NCBI GenBank assembly: GCA_034435635.1
Contig: DAOTWY010000024.1
Span: 1 to 44,495 of the forward strand
Origin: DAOTWY01 sp003696565
GTDB lineage: Bacteria; Chloroflexota; Anaerolineae; Aggregatilineales; Phototrophicaceae
Length of the DNA: 44,495 nucleotides
Reading direction: 5' to 3'
The notes under the pieces: model-generated
Told to the model about the DNA's origin: nothing
Databases searched by the model: none
What the model saw: the letters and a program-made list of their open reading frames with translations, nothing else
Shown: positions 15,605 through 24,174 of the stretch, piece after piece
Position numbering within the stretch: the first letter of the stretch is position 1
Layout: every line of letters begins with the position of its first letter
Translations under genes and position numbers: made by a program

Positions 15605-16513
15605 ATGGCAACAATTGAATACCCCCAAGATGACGTGATACTTGATCCATTAGAAGAGGGTGCATCCAGACCTGCACCTAAGCAAAGCCGCATCCTGCAT
15701 GTATTGTTTAACTTGCCTTGGTGGGCATTTTTTATGGGAGGTGTGGGGCTTTTTGTTGCTGTGAGCATCGCGGCGGATGAAACTTACTCGAATATTTTTA
15801 ATCAGCTTAAGGATGGCGTGCGTGTTACGCTGACGGTTACCTTTTCGTCTTATACCGCTGCGTTGATTATTGGTGCGATCATTGGCATCATCCGTGCGAC
15901 CAAGCCGCAATTACGCTCTGGGTTGCGCAATGGTATTTTGAGCTTCTTGCATATGATTTTATATAATGTGACGACTGTCTATGTTGAGGTGTTGCGTGGT
16001 CTACCGATTGTCACTGTTTTGTTGATTGGTGCGTTTATCATTACGCCGGAAATTCGTGAATATTTAGAAGCGACGTTTAACACCGAGATTCAACTGCGTG
16101 GGATGTCTATGGAGACGGCAATTATTGCGCTGTCGTTGGCATATGGTGCGTTTCTTTCGGAAGTGTTCCGTGCTGGTATCCAATCTGTTGATAAAGGGCA
16201 GATTGAAGCAGCCAAAGCATTGGGTTTAACCAGTTGGCAAACGATGCGACATATTATTATGCCCCAGGCATTCCGTCGTATTTTACCGCCTTTGGGTAAT
16301 GACTTTATCGCGATGATCAAAGACTCCTCCCTCGTGACATTACTAGGTGTGAATGATGTGACACATATTGCCAAAAAATCCTCAGGATCATCCTTTAAAG
16401 TGTTAGAGACGTATTTAACCGTCGCGGTGATATATCTCTCGATGACGTTTTTGGGATCGCTATTAGTTCGTTATATTGAACGCTGGGTCGGTCAGGATAA
16501 GAAAACAAGATGA
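15605..16513 (+). CDS. Amino-acid ABC transporter permease (HisM/GlnP type)
   Basis: 302 residues. A hydrophilic N-terminal segment is followed by one membrane helix, a short extracellular part, and the transport domain with several helices. The cytoplasmic E-A-A motif region reads E-A-A-K-A-L-G-L-T-S-W-Q, which contacts the ATPase. I chose the ATG at 15605 because GAGGTG lies 7 nt before it; an in-frame ATG at 15584 lacks one. The stop overlaps the ATG of the M24 peptidase gene (ATGA), so the two are coupled. The ATPase gene is not present in this window. Confidence 0.93.
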   Translation: MATIEYPQDDVILDPLEEGASRPAPKQSRILHVLFNLPWWAFFMGGVGLFVAVSIAADETYSNIFNQLKDGVRVTLTVTFSSYTAALIIGAIIGIIRATKPQLRSGLRNGILSFLHMILYNVTTVYVEVLRGLPIVTVLLIGAFIITPEIREYLEATFNTEIQLRGMSMETAIIALSLAYGAFLSEVFRAGIQSVDKGQIEAAKALGLTSWQTMRHIIMPQAFRRILPPLGNDFIAMIKDSSLVTLLGVNDVTHIAKKSSGSSFKVLETYLTVAVIYLSMTFLGSLLVRYIERWVGQDKKTR

Positions 16514-17775
16514 ATTATCAACATAAAATTTTACCTTTAAAAGCACAGGCAGAAATTCGAAATACTTGGTTAAAAAAACGACTAGATACAATTATCCCGG
16601 AGGTGATGCACCGAGAAAACCTTGATATGTGGTTGGTGATTGCACGGGAATATAACGAAGACCCCGTCATCATGACATTATTGCCAGAGCCTGCTATGTC
16701 TGCGCGGCGGCGCACGATTTTGGTTTTTCATCGGGCAGGGGATGGCACTTATCAGCGTTTTACGGTTAGTCGTTATGGCATACCAGGGTTTTATGAATCC
16801 GTTTGGGAACCAGAGACCGGCGAAGGGCAATATGACTGTTTGCGGCGGGTGATTACTGAACTAGACCCACAGCGCATTGGCATTAATGTTTCCAGCACAT
16901 TTGCTTTTGGTGATGGGTTGAGTCATCAAGAATATTTGAATTTAGCGGATGCGCTGGGTGAGGATATTGTTGGGCGGTTGGTCAGTGCAGAACGCATGTG
17001 TGTGGGCTGGCTGGAGCGTCGTTTGCCGGAGGAGATGACTGTATACCCGGCGATTGTTGAGATCGGTCATGCGATCATCGCTGAGGCGTTTTCTACCCGT
17101 GTGATTACACCGGGCATCACCACAACCCAAGATGTCGTATGGTGGATGCGCCAGACGATGCAGGACATGGGGTTAAGGGCGTGGTTTCAGCCAACTGTGG
17201 AATTGCAAGCACACGGCGAGTCTTTTATGCCATTACAGGATAAGGATAGTATGCGTAAGGTGATCCTCCCTGGGGATTTGCTGCATTGTGATATGGGGTT
17301 TTATTACTTGGGGTTGGCAACAGATCAACAGCAACACGCTTATATTCTTAAACCAGGCGAGACAGATGCCCCAGTCGGTTTAAAAGCGGCGTTGGCACAG
17401 GCGAATCACCTACAAGATATTGTGATGCAAAATATGGTCGTTGGTAAAACAGGCAATCAGGTTCTAAGCGATTCATTAGAACAGGCGAACCAAGAAGGGA
17501 TTGAAAAACCGTGCATCTACTGTCATCCGCTGGGGTATCATGGTCATGCTGCGGGACCAACGATTGGCTTGTGGGATCAACAGCAAGGCGTGCCTGGTAG
17601 TGGCGATTATCCGTTGTTTGATGATACAGCTTATTCCATTGAGTTGAATATCATCACACCCGTTTCAGAATGGGATGGGCAAGAAGTCCGTATTGCATTA
17701 GAGGAAGATGCCTTGTTAGTAGATGGCAAAATGCGCTGGCTACATGGACGGTTAGAGCGGTATCATGTCTTATAA
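16510..17775 (+). CDS. M24-family metallopeptidase (Xaa-Pro aminopeptidase-like)
   Basis: 421 residues, with an N-terminal creatinase-like domain (about 1-175) and a pita-bread catalytic domain. Metal ligands match M24 enzymes: D261 and D272, a histidine in the H-P-L-G-Y-H-G-H segment (339-346), E378 and a glutamate at 398-399. It probably releases the N-terminal residue before proline, or splits X-Pro dipeptides. No signal peptide, so cytoplasmic. It is translationally coupled to the amino-acid permease (ATGA) and overlaps the dihydrouridine synthase gene by 11 nt. The context suggests that imported peptides or amino acids are processed after uptake. Confidence 0.9.
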   Translation: MNYQHKILPLKAQAEIRNTWLKKRLDTIIPEVMHRENLDMWLVIAREYNEDPVIMTLLPEPAMSARRRTILVFHRAGDGTYQRFTVSRYGIPGFYESVWEPETGEGQYDCLRRVITELDPQRIGINVSSTFAFGDGLSHQEYLNLADALGEDIVGRLVSAERMCVGWLERRLPEEMTVYPAIVEIGHAIIAEAFSTRVITPGITTTQDVVWWMRQTMQDMGLRAWFQPTVELQAHGESFMPLQDKDSMRKVILPGDLLHCDMGFYYLGLATDQQQHAYILKPGETDAPVGLKAALAQANHLQDIVMQNMVVGKTGNQVLSDSLEQANQEGIEKPCIYCHPLGYHGHAAGPTIGLWDQQQGVPGSGDYPLFDDTAYSIELNIITPVSEWDGQEVRIALEEDALLVDGKMRWLHGRLERYHVL

Positions 17776-18805
17776 ACAACATGAGATAAATAAGACACCC
17801 CTCTTAAAGCCAATTCAAATTGGGCATTTAACAATTGATCCACCATTGTTTTTAGCACCGATGGCTGGGCAAACCAATCACGCATTTCGTACGCTGTGCC
17901 GTGAGGCTGGTGATTGTGGGATGGTTTGTACGGAGCTGCTCAGTAGCCAGGCATTGCAATATAAAAGCTCCCGAGAGCGCACCCTGCAACTTTTTGATTG
18001 GACACCGGATGAAAGTCCGTTTGCTGTGCAATTATTTGGGAGTGACCCGCTAATGATGGCGGAGGCTGCGCAACTTGTTGTGTCATACGGTGCGGATATT
18101 GTGGATATCAATATGGGGTGTTGGGTGCCAAAGATCGCCAAACATGGTGCCGGTGCCGCGTTGATGCGTGATGTTTGTACAGCAACCGCGGTTGTTCGGG
18201 CGGTTGTGGATGCGGTAGATGTGCCTGTGACGGTTAAAATTCGCAGCGGGTGGACACCAGATAACCCAACTTGTGTGCCGTTTGCGCAGGCTGCGGAAGA
18301 TGCTGGGGTGCAAGCGATTGCGATCCATGCCCGTTTTGCACATCAAGGGCATAGTGGTGATGCAGATTGGCAGTGGATTAAACGTGTTAAGCAGGCTGTT
18401 TCAATCCCTGTCATTGGTAATGGCGATATCCGCACCGCTGATGATGCAAGGCGTATGATGACTCTTACCGGTTGTGATGGTGTGATGATTGGTCGTGCAG
18501 CCATGGGCAACCCCTGGATTTTCCGCCAGATTGCCCATGAGCTACGCACTGGGCAACCATTGCCCCCACCTAGTGAGGATGAGATCGCACGGGTGGCGAT
18601 TGAACATGCACGCCGTACCCTGGCAACCAGTCGTATGCCGCCGGGGAAAACCATTCGAGAGTTACGCGGACAACTCCTCAAATACACCACCGGCGTTTTT
18701 GAAGCTGCGCGCCTGCGTGAGGAGATCAAATACGCTCAGACATTGCACGATATTGAAGTTGCTTTTTCCCGCTTGATGCGCCAACCAGCGGTTACCAAAG
18801 GATAG
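17765..18805 (+). CDS. tRNA-dihydrouridine synthase (DusB-like)
   Basis: 346 residues, an FMN-dependent TIM barrel. Markers are A-P-M-A-G at 31-35, E-L-L-S-S at 57-61, N-M-G-C with catalytic C119, K158, H188 and G-N-G-D at 218-221, with G-R-A-A-M-G-N-P-W near the end of the barrel. Position 120, normally proline in N-M-G-C-P, is tryptophan here, and the usual H-G-R-T-R is H-A-R-F-A. It should reduce uridine in the tRNA D-loop. It overlaps the peptidase gene by 11 nt, which is the end of the operon. Confidence 0.93.
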   Translation: MSYKQHEINKTPLLKPIQIGHLTIDPPLFLAPMAGQTNHAFRTLCREAGDCGMVCTELLSSQALQYKSSRERTLQLFDWTPDESPFAVQLFGSDPLMMAEAAQLVVSYGADIVDINMGCWVPKIAKHGAGAALMRDVCTATAVVRAVVDAVDVPVTVKIRSGWTPDNPTCVPFAQAAEDAGVQAIAIHARFAHQGHSGDADWQWIKRVKQAVSIPVIGNGDIRTADDARRMMTLTGCDGVMIGRAAMGNPWIFRQIAHELRTGQPLPPPSEDEIARVAIEHARRTLATSRMPPGKTIRELRGQLLKYTTGVFEAARLREEIKYAQTLHDIEVAFSRLMRQPAVTKG

Positions 18806-18841
18806 ATGATATTCATCCTGTTCATGTGGTGATCAACATCA

Positions 18842-18863
18842 GCGTGCAGGGGTATCCCCACGC
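18842..18863. terminator. Imperfect hairpin between convergent dus and GT39-like genes
   Basis: GCGT...GGGG and CCCC...ACGC pair with a 3-nt bulge around a TAT loop. There is no clear T-tract on either side, so this is a weak candidate. Confidence 0.35.
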
Positions 18864-18884
18864 CGGAGATATGCAATTAATTTC

Positions 18885-20381
18885 TTAGGGTTCATAATAA
18901 TCGTGATCTACCTCTAATAAAACGATAATCACCCCATCAAATTGAGCTATTTTGATGATTTGATCTCGCCGTTTATTCAACCATTCATCCATTGGAGATG
19001 GACTAGGGGCAAATGGATTAAAATCTGGCATTTGCCCCTCTAAGTGAAAATCTTCAATAGGATTACGAAAAACCGCCCAAATGCGTTCTACGTTTTTTTC
19101 AAATCGTAGATCACTGGGGTTTTCATTGAGATAATACACATTGAGCGGTTGTGTTTCTCCGTCATAGTATCGATGAAATATAAAAGACGTATTCCATCGT
19201 TCAAACATGACACCATCATCAGGCTGAATCTGGTTTTCAATAAATGCTGCTGCGCTGTCCCAATCTGTGCGTTGATATTCACCCGCTTCAAACCGGATAA
19301 GGATATTGTTGATGCTGGTTAAAAAGATGATAATGACCATGAACTGCGTGACATAATAAGATGTAAAGCGACTCCAGCCGATGATGAATAGCACCAAAAC
19401 CCCCGGGAAAAACACAATAAAGTAACGATCTTTGTATGCCGGTGTAATGATCCAAGACATGATGAACCCCGTCACCAACAAACCGGCGATTAAAACCACC
19501 CAATACCAATTTTCTTGTTGATTGCGGCGTTGTTTAAGTGTGTAGAACACCCCCAAACTAAACCCAATTGTGCTGATGAGCAACGCAGGGAGTAAATACC
19601 ATTCAAACCTGCCATCATATCCAAATAACATATTCCAGATGGTAACTGGCAAAGCGGTCAGATGTGGGACTTCAAACCAGCTAAATGTTTTATCGTCTAA
19701 GGATAACACGACCAAGCCTAACCAGATGATGAGCGGGATTAAGGCAAGAATTTGTGTGATCCACCACGCTTTTGAGCGGCGTTTTCTGCCTAAAATCAAA
19801 AATTGTGCGACGAGCATAGCAGTTGCGGAATAATGGGTGAGGTAAGCTAAGCTACTGCTGACCCCCAACGCCGTCCATACCCAACGACGCTTTTCCCCAT
19901 GCAAAATGAGCGTGAAAAAATAGAACGTTAGCAAGGCTAAGACCAACAATAACGCATATGCCCGAGCAGTACGGGACAGCATAATGTGGTATGGGTTTAC
20001 TGCCATTAGTGCTCCCACCCATAAGCCAAGCGTGCGGTTACGATAGACTTCTGTGACAATTTGCATGGATAGAATGACACCAAAAACACCCATCACCATA
20101 GAGGGCAGCCGTAATAATAATTCCCCGTCATTGGGTAACCAGCGCAGCATGAAATAATATAGCGGAGCCTGATTCCCTGCCGTTAATAGCGATTCCATCG
20201 CAACATCTAATGGGGCTTGGGCACGTAATTCTGTGAGGGCTTCATCAGTCCATAAGTTTGCCGTGCCTAAGTTCCACCGCCGTAATATCAGAGCGATCAA
20301 CACAATTAGCCCAATCCCTAGCCATTGTGTGATCGATGCTTGATCTTGTGAAGATATATGACCCCGTATTGATAGTTTCAT
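18885..20381 (-). CDS. GT39/ArnT-like membrane glycosyltransferase
   Basis: About 498 residues, a polytopic membrane protein with roughly 10-12 helices and a soluble C-terminal domain. The L-W-T-D-E segment at 43-47 is the acidic catalytic motif of the GT-C (PMT/ArnT) type, followed by an extracytoplasmic A-P-L-Y-Y-F and the A-R-A-Y-A-L-L region. It would transfer a sugar from a lipid-linked donor to a lipid or protein outside the membrane. I use the ATG at 20381. An in-frame TTG at 20420 is possible; neither has a strong ribosome site. It starts back to back with the TPR gene, and TATACT/TATAAT -10 elements overlap between them. Confidence 0.88.
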   Translation of the reverse strand: MKLSIRGHISSQDQASITQWLGIGLIVLIALILRRWNLGTANLWTDEALTELRAQAPLDVAMESLLTAGNQAPLYYFMLRWLPNDGELLLRLPSMVMGVFGVILSMQIVTEVYRNRTLGLWVGALMAVNPYHIMLSRTARAYALLLVLALLTFYFFTLILHGEKRRWVWTALGVSSSLAYLTHYSATAMLVAQFLILGRKRRSKAWWITQILALIPLIIWLGLVVLSLDDKTFSWFEVPHLTALPVTIWNMLFGYDGRFEWYLLPALLISTIGFSLGVFYTLKQRRNQQENWYWVVLIAGLLVTGFIMSWIITPAYKDRYFIVFFPGVLVLFIIGWSRFTSYYVTQFMVIIIFLTSINNILIRFEAGEYQRTDWDSAAAFIENQIQPDDGVMFERWNTSFIFHRYYDGETQPLNVYYLNENPSDLRFEKNVERIWAVFRNPIEDFHLEGQMPDFNPFAPSPSPMDEWLNKRRDQIIKIAQFDGVIIVLLEVDHDYYEP

Positions 20382-20421
20382 GAGGAAAAAACGAATTTTT
20401 TTAGCCGTCAAACAGATCAAT

Positions 20422-20429
20422 AGTATAAT
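20422..20429. promoter_or_regulatory. Overlapping divergent -10 elements
   Basis: AGTATAAT reads as TATAAT on the plus strand (20424-20429, for the TPR gene) and as TATACT on the minus strand (20427-20422, for the glycosyltransferase gene). RNA polymerase could not occupy both at once. No convincing -35 is seen for either. Confidence 0.4.
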
Positions 20430-20462
20430 CTACCCGCTACGTTATATCCATGAGAGGCTAGT

Positions 20463-21257
20463 ATGCATCGATTGTTATTGCTTTTGTTATTACTTGTTCC
20501 TGCTGTTCGTCAGGATAACACCGCCGTACCTGATGACCCGCAGGGGCTTTATGAGCAAGGCGTATTAGCTTATTGGCGGGCAAATGACGATGTAGCGATG
20601 CAGGCTTTATCACGTGCTATAGAGCTAGACCCTACAATGGATCAAGCGTATGCTTATCGTGGTGCGTTGTATCGTGCATTGGGGAATTATGCTGCTGCAA
20701 TGACTGATTTTGATGCCGCATTAGCCATTAACCCCGTTTCTAGTACAACGTATGCTTTGCGTTCGCGCTTATATATGAATTTGGGGGATTTACAAAGCGC
20801 ATTGTTGGATGTCAATTATGCGCGTCAGCTTGATCCTGATAATGCGCTGGTTTATATGAGTCGTGCTATCATTTATTTACAGATTAGTCGCCTTAATAAG
20901 GCTATTTTGGATTATAATCATGCGATTGAACTCAATCCGTCTTTTGCCCCTGCCTATAACAATCGTGGGTTAGCTCTGGAATTTTCTGGAGATTATATTA
21001 ACGCACTGGCAGATTATAGTCGCGCCATTGAGCTAGACCCGTTATTAACTGCGGCATATTATAACCGTGGGATTGTTTATACAACAATTAGTCAATATCA
21101 GCTTGCTGTGGAGGACTTCGCCACTGCCATAACACTTCAGCCACAAAACGGGCAATTTTATGCTCGGCGTGCATATGCTTATCAACAATTGGGTGAGACG
21201 GATTTATCAGTAGCAGATTATACTCGCGCCGCGGAACTAGGATATAGTGATTTTTAA
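20463..21257 (+). CDS. Exported tetratricopeptide-repeat protein
   Basis: 264 residues. A hydrophobic N-terminus (about 1-15) looks like a signal peptide, and the rest is about six or seven TPR units with the usual A-x-x-x-R/N-R-G and A-I-x-L-D/N-P spacing. It should act as a protein-binding scaffold outside the membrane or at its surface. AGAGG lies 5 nt before the ATG. The PPP-type phosphatase gene starts 3 nt after its stop, so they share a transcript. Partner unknown. Confidence 0.92.
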   Translation: MHRLLLLLLLLVPAVRQDNTAVPDDPQGLYEQGVLAYWRANDDVAMQALSRAIELDPTMDQAYAYRGALYRALGNYAAAMTDFDAALAINPVSSTTYALRSRLYMNLGDLQSALLDVNYARQLDPDNALVYMSRAIIYLQISRLNKAILDYNHAIELNPSFAPAYNNRGLALEFSGDYINALADYSRAIELDPLLTAAYYNRGIVYTTISQYQLAVEDFATAITLQPQNGQFYARRAYAYQQLGETDLSVADYTRAAELGYSDF

Positions 21258-21260
21258 GCA

Positions 21261-22046
21261 ATGACGACTTACATAATCGGCGATGTGCATGGGCAATATG
21301 AAAAGTTGGTTGCACTATTACGCAGCGAGAATCTCATCACGCCGCAGTTGGATTGGGCGATGGGGGATGCAACATTATGCTTTATGGGGGATTATTTTGA
21401 CCGTGGACCAAATGGGGTTGGTGTTGTTGAGTTCATTATCCACTTGCAACAACAAGCCTCCCAGCAAGGTGGGATTGTTCACGCCTTGTTAGGTAATCAT
21501 GAAGTGGCTTTTTTGGCGGCATATCGCTTTGGGGATCATCGACAAAGCAAGCCGTTTTTTACAAATTGGCTAGATATGGGGGGAGTAATGGATGATATGC
21601 AACACATTACCCCCGAACAAATTCATTGGCTAAGTCACTTGCCGGCGATGCTCTTAGTTGATAACCGCTTGTTAATTCATGCAGATTCGTCGATTTATAC
21701 AGCCTATGGCGCGTCAGTTGAGGAAGTAAACAACAACATCACGCACTTGCTCAATAGTGATGATGATGTGCAGTGGCATAAGCTCCTGCGGCAATTTCGG
21801 CAAAGATATGAGTTCTTGCCGTTTAATTGGCATGGAGAAAAACAGCCTCAAGGTCTTGCACGGGCACAGGCTTTTTTGACGATTTATGGCGGTGTGCAGA
21901 TCGTCCATGGTCATTTGCCTGTGTTTCGTTTGACTAATCAGGCACCGGAAGAGGTAACTGAACCATATATCTACGCGGATGGGTTATGTGTTGATGTTGA
22001 CCCTGGCATGTATAAAGGTGGGCATGGGTTTATTTTCCGATGGTGA
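21261..22046 (+). CDS. PPP-type metallophosphatase
   Basis: 261 residues of the PPP/calcineurin-like family: G-D-V-H-G at 7-11 (D8, H10), G-D-Y-F-D-R-G at 43-49 (D44, R48) and G-N-H-E at 78-81. Later histidines, including H-G-H-L, complete the di-metal site. It is probably a soluble Ser/Thr protein phosphatase or a diadenosine tetraphosphatase-like enzyme. It is the second gene after the TPR protein, and its stop overlaps the end of the convergent dehydrogenase gene by 17 nt. A role reversing a Hanks-type kinase such as the one at the left end is possible but only inferred. Confidence 0.92.
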   Translation: MTTYIIGDVHGQYEKLVALLRSENLITPQLDWAMGDATLCFMGDYFDRGPNGVGVVEFIIHLQQQASQQGGIVHALLGNHEVAFLAAYRFGDHRQSKPFFTNWLDMGGVMDDMQHITPEQIHWLSHLPAMLLVDNRLLIHADSSIYTAYGASVEEVNNNITHLLNSDDDVQWHKLLRQFRQRYEFLPFNWHGEKQPQGLARAQAFLTIYGGVQIVHGHLPVFRLTNQAPEEVTEPYIYADGLCVDVDPGMYKGGHGFIFRW

Positions 22047-22920
22047 TACCGGAAAGCTTTTCTAAAGCTTTGACCAATGCGTGATTACCCTCTGCCCCAA
22101 GCCCTTGCTGTTGCAATGACCGATACAAGTTGAAAATTAAACTGGTTGCTGGGATCGGCACACCAAGTTGATCTGCTGCTTGAAGTGCGATTCGCAAATC
22201 TTTTTGTTGTAAATCGATAGTGAAGCCTGGTGTCCAATCTCGTTGAATGACCTGAGGGGCGCGGTTACTCAGCATCCAACTTCCTGCTGCACCACCACTA
22301 ACGGCATCCAGCGTTTTTTGTAGGTCTAGTTCGCCGGCTTGTGCAAACAACAACGCTTCTGAGATAGCTTGCATCACCCCTACCACTAAAATTTGATTGA
22401 CGATTTTAACCTTTTGCCCTGCACCTTGTTCCCCAACATGCGTGATTGTTTTGCCAACTGCCTCAAAGACAGGCATTGCCCGCTGGAATTGTGTGGCATC
22501 CCCACCCACCATGATGCTTAATGTGCCGTTGGCTGCGCCCTCGCTCCCGCCGCTGATTGGCGCATCTAGCATAAAAACGCCTTTTTCATGGAGTTTTTGA
22601 GCAATGTCGATACTTGCCTGTGGGCTGATGGTGCTGCAATCAATCACCAGTGTGCCGGGTTTTGCCCCGTGAATAATCCCATGCTCACCTAAAATGACCT
22701 GTTCAACATCTGGTGTGTCGCTAACACAGGTGATGACAATATCGCTCTTGGTAGCGACATCCGCCGGTGAAGTACCTGCTTGGGCACCAGCGTCAATTAA
22801 AGGAGACATCCGTGCAGCCGTGCGATTCCACACACAGACATCAAACCCAGCTTTGAGCAGATTGGATGCCATGCCGCTGCCCATAATGCCCAAACCAATA
22901 AAACCGATTTTTTCCTTCAT
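22030..22920 (-). CDS. 3-hydroxyisobutyrate dehydrogenase-family NAD(P) oxidoreductase
   Basis: 296 residues of the beta-hydroxyacid dehydrogenase family. The NAD(P) site is G-L-G-I-M-G at 9-14, the substrate loop D-A-P-I-S-G-G is at 119-125, and the catalytic lysine is K172 in G-A-G-Q-K-V-K-I-V-N. It oxidises a short beta-hydroxyacid or reduces the matching semialdehyde. Whether it is a 3-hydroxyisobutyrate, tartronate semialdehyde or related enzyme is not decided. It lies 37 bp downstream of the 157-residue gene on the same strand and overlaps the PPP gene end by 17 nt. Confidence 0.93.
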   Translation of the reverse strand: MKEKIGFIGLGIMGSGMASNLLKAGFDVCVWNRTAARMSPLIDAGAQAGTSPADVATKSDIVITCVSDTPDVEQVILGEHGIIHGAKPGTLVIDCSTISPQASIDIAQKLHEKGVFMLDAPISGGSEGAANGTLSIMVGGDATQFQRAMPVFEAVGKTITHVGEQGAGQKVKIVNQILVVGVMQAISEALLFAQAGELDLQKTLDAVSGGAAGSWMLSNRAPQVIQRDWTPGFTIDLQQKDLRIALQAADQLGVPIPATSLIFNLYRSLQQQGLGAEGNHALVKALEKLSGITIGK

Positions 22921-22957
22921 ACTCGTTTCCTTTTGATGATGTGATCCTAATACGTAT

Positions 22958-23431
22958 CTAAGACGGTAATAACTTTGGCATGATTTTATCCATCAATAAC
23001 GCGGTTTCTTCAATAGATTGGAAATCATCCGCGTATGAGAGAACATCCAATTGTGGATCATAACTCCAGAAGCCTAATGCATCGTACAAGTAACGGATAT
23101 AAGTATACACAATGCCTAAAACCACACGAGAAAGCACACCATATGCCATATATGGGAAGAAAATAATGACACCACGATTGTGAATATATAACACAATACC
23201 CAGCGTCTCATCTGGATAATGCAATTCAACATCACCAGCTGGACCTGGAACAGCGACAAGTTGTGTATCCAACCGCATCAGTGTGCGCGCTAATGCACGT
23301 GGGGAAATCCGCCGGACGGGCCAATGATGTTCTGGCTGATCCTCGCTTTGCCCGTATTGAAATAACCACTCTAGCATGCGTGGGGTCAGCTTACCGGTTT
23401 TGGGTGCATAAAGATGAATTTCGTACATCAT
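22958..23431 (-). CDS. Conserved-looking hypothetical protein with a hydrophobic hairpin
   Basis: 157 residues, family not recognised. The centre (about 75-120) is rich in hydrophobic and aromatic residues and may touch the membrane, while the C-terminus is charged. Its ATG overlaps the TGA of the upstream gene (23428-24165) in an ATGA, so translation is coupled. Function unknown; it presumably works with its DUF6585-like partner. Confidence 0.8.
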   Translation of the reverse strand: MMYEIHLYAPKTGKLTPRMLEWLFQYGQSEDQPEHHWPVRRISPRALARTLMRLDTQLVAVPGPAGDVELHYPDETLGIVLYIHNRGVIIFFPYMAYGVLSRVVLGIVYTYIRYLYDALGFWSYDPQLDVLSYADDFQSIEETALLMDKIMPKLLPS

Positions 23432-24165
23432 CTGTTGGGCATCCTTTCCTCAAGGTGTGCTAGTAGCACACGAATGTTGATAATTTCCTGCAGACTGATG
23501 GAAAGCCATACATCTTCCTGGGTGTTTTTGAGGTGTAACTTACCTTGTTTGATTTCATATCCGCCAAAATTTTCCCATGATAATTGGTGTGATTCACTGT
23601 ATAACCCGTTTGCATCCATGCTGAGTTGTGTATGAAAATGGATCGGCTCACCGGATTCAAGTTGTTTTTTAGCGCGTTCTAACAAATATGGCATGATTGC
23701 CTGTTCTAAGCGCAGGGTGAGGTTATCTAACCGATTGTAAAGCGTGTTTAGGGTGATGGTTTCATCGCTTTGTGTGTGGATGGTGAACTGGTAAGTTGAG
23801 CGTTTTAGTAATCCACCAAAATAAGACACCACTTGACCACGTTGATGAATACTGACAATTTCTTGAAAGCGAATATAGGCGATATTTGACCCTTCTCGGT
23901 AAGTAAAGCCTTTTTCATATAGAATGATTTCCCGGTTCCAAAGATGCAGCACAAACCAACCAACGATCAGCACAGCAACAAAAATAACAGCCACCGTGAT
24001 GGTTGCGGCTAGTGCAGGCTCAACCTGCCACAGGGCGATGGTTGTCATAAACCAAACAACCAATAAAACCGCCCCCGCAGGGATCAACAAGCGCAGGCGG
24101 TTGATAGGATAATTGGCAATAAACTGCCCTAAAATGGGGTCATCATCAATCAAGCGTTCTTGCAT
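23428..24165 (-). CDS. Membrane protein resembling DUF6585
   Basis: 245 residues. Two membrane helices near the N-terminus (about 25-80) are followed by a cytoplasmic beta-rich half with an E-K-G-F-x-Y-R segment and an F-Q-E-I motif, then a second similar module with W-E-N-F-G-G-Y-E-I. This layout matches my recollection of DUF6585 proteins, in which a PH-like fold follows a membrane hairpin. It is the first gene of a pair with the 157-residue protein (ATGA overlap). It lies 9 bp downstream of the lipoprotein gene on the same strand. Confidence 0.82.
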   Translation of the reverse strand: MQERLIDDDPILGQFIANYPINRLRLLIPAGAVLLVVWFMTTIALWQVEPALAATITVAVIFVAVLIVGWFVLHLWNREIILYEKGFTYREGSNIAYIRFQEIVSIHQRGQVVSYFGGLLKRSTYQFTIHTQSDETITLNTLYNRLDNLTLRLEQAIMPYLLERAKKQLESGEPIHFHTQLSMDANGLYSESHQLSWENFGGYEIKQGKLHLKNTQEDVWLSISLQEIINIRVLLAHLEERMPNR

Positions 24166-24174
24166 GAGTGAGCC

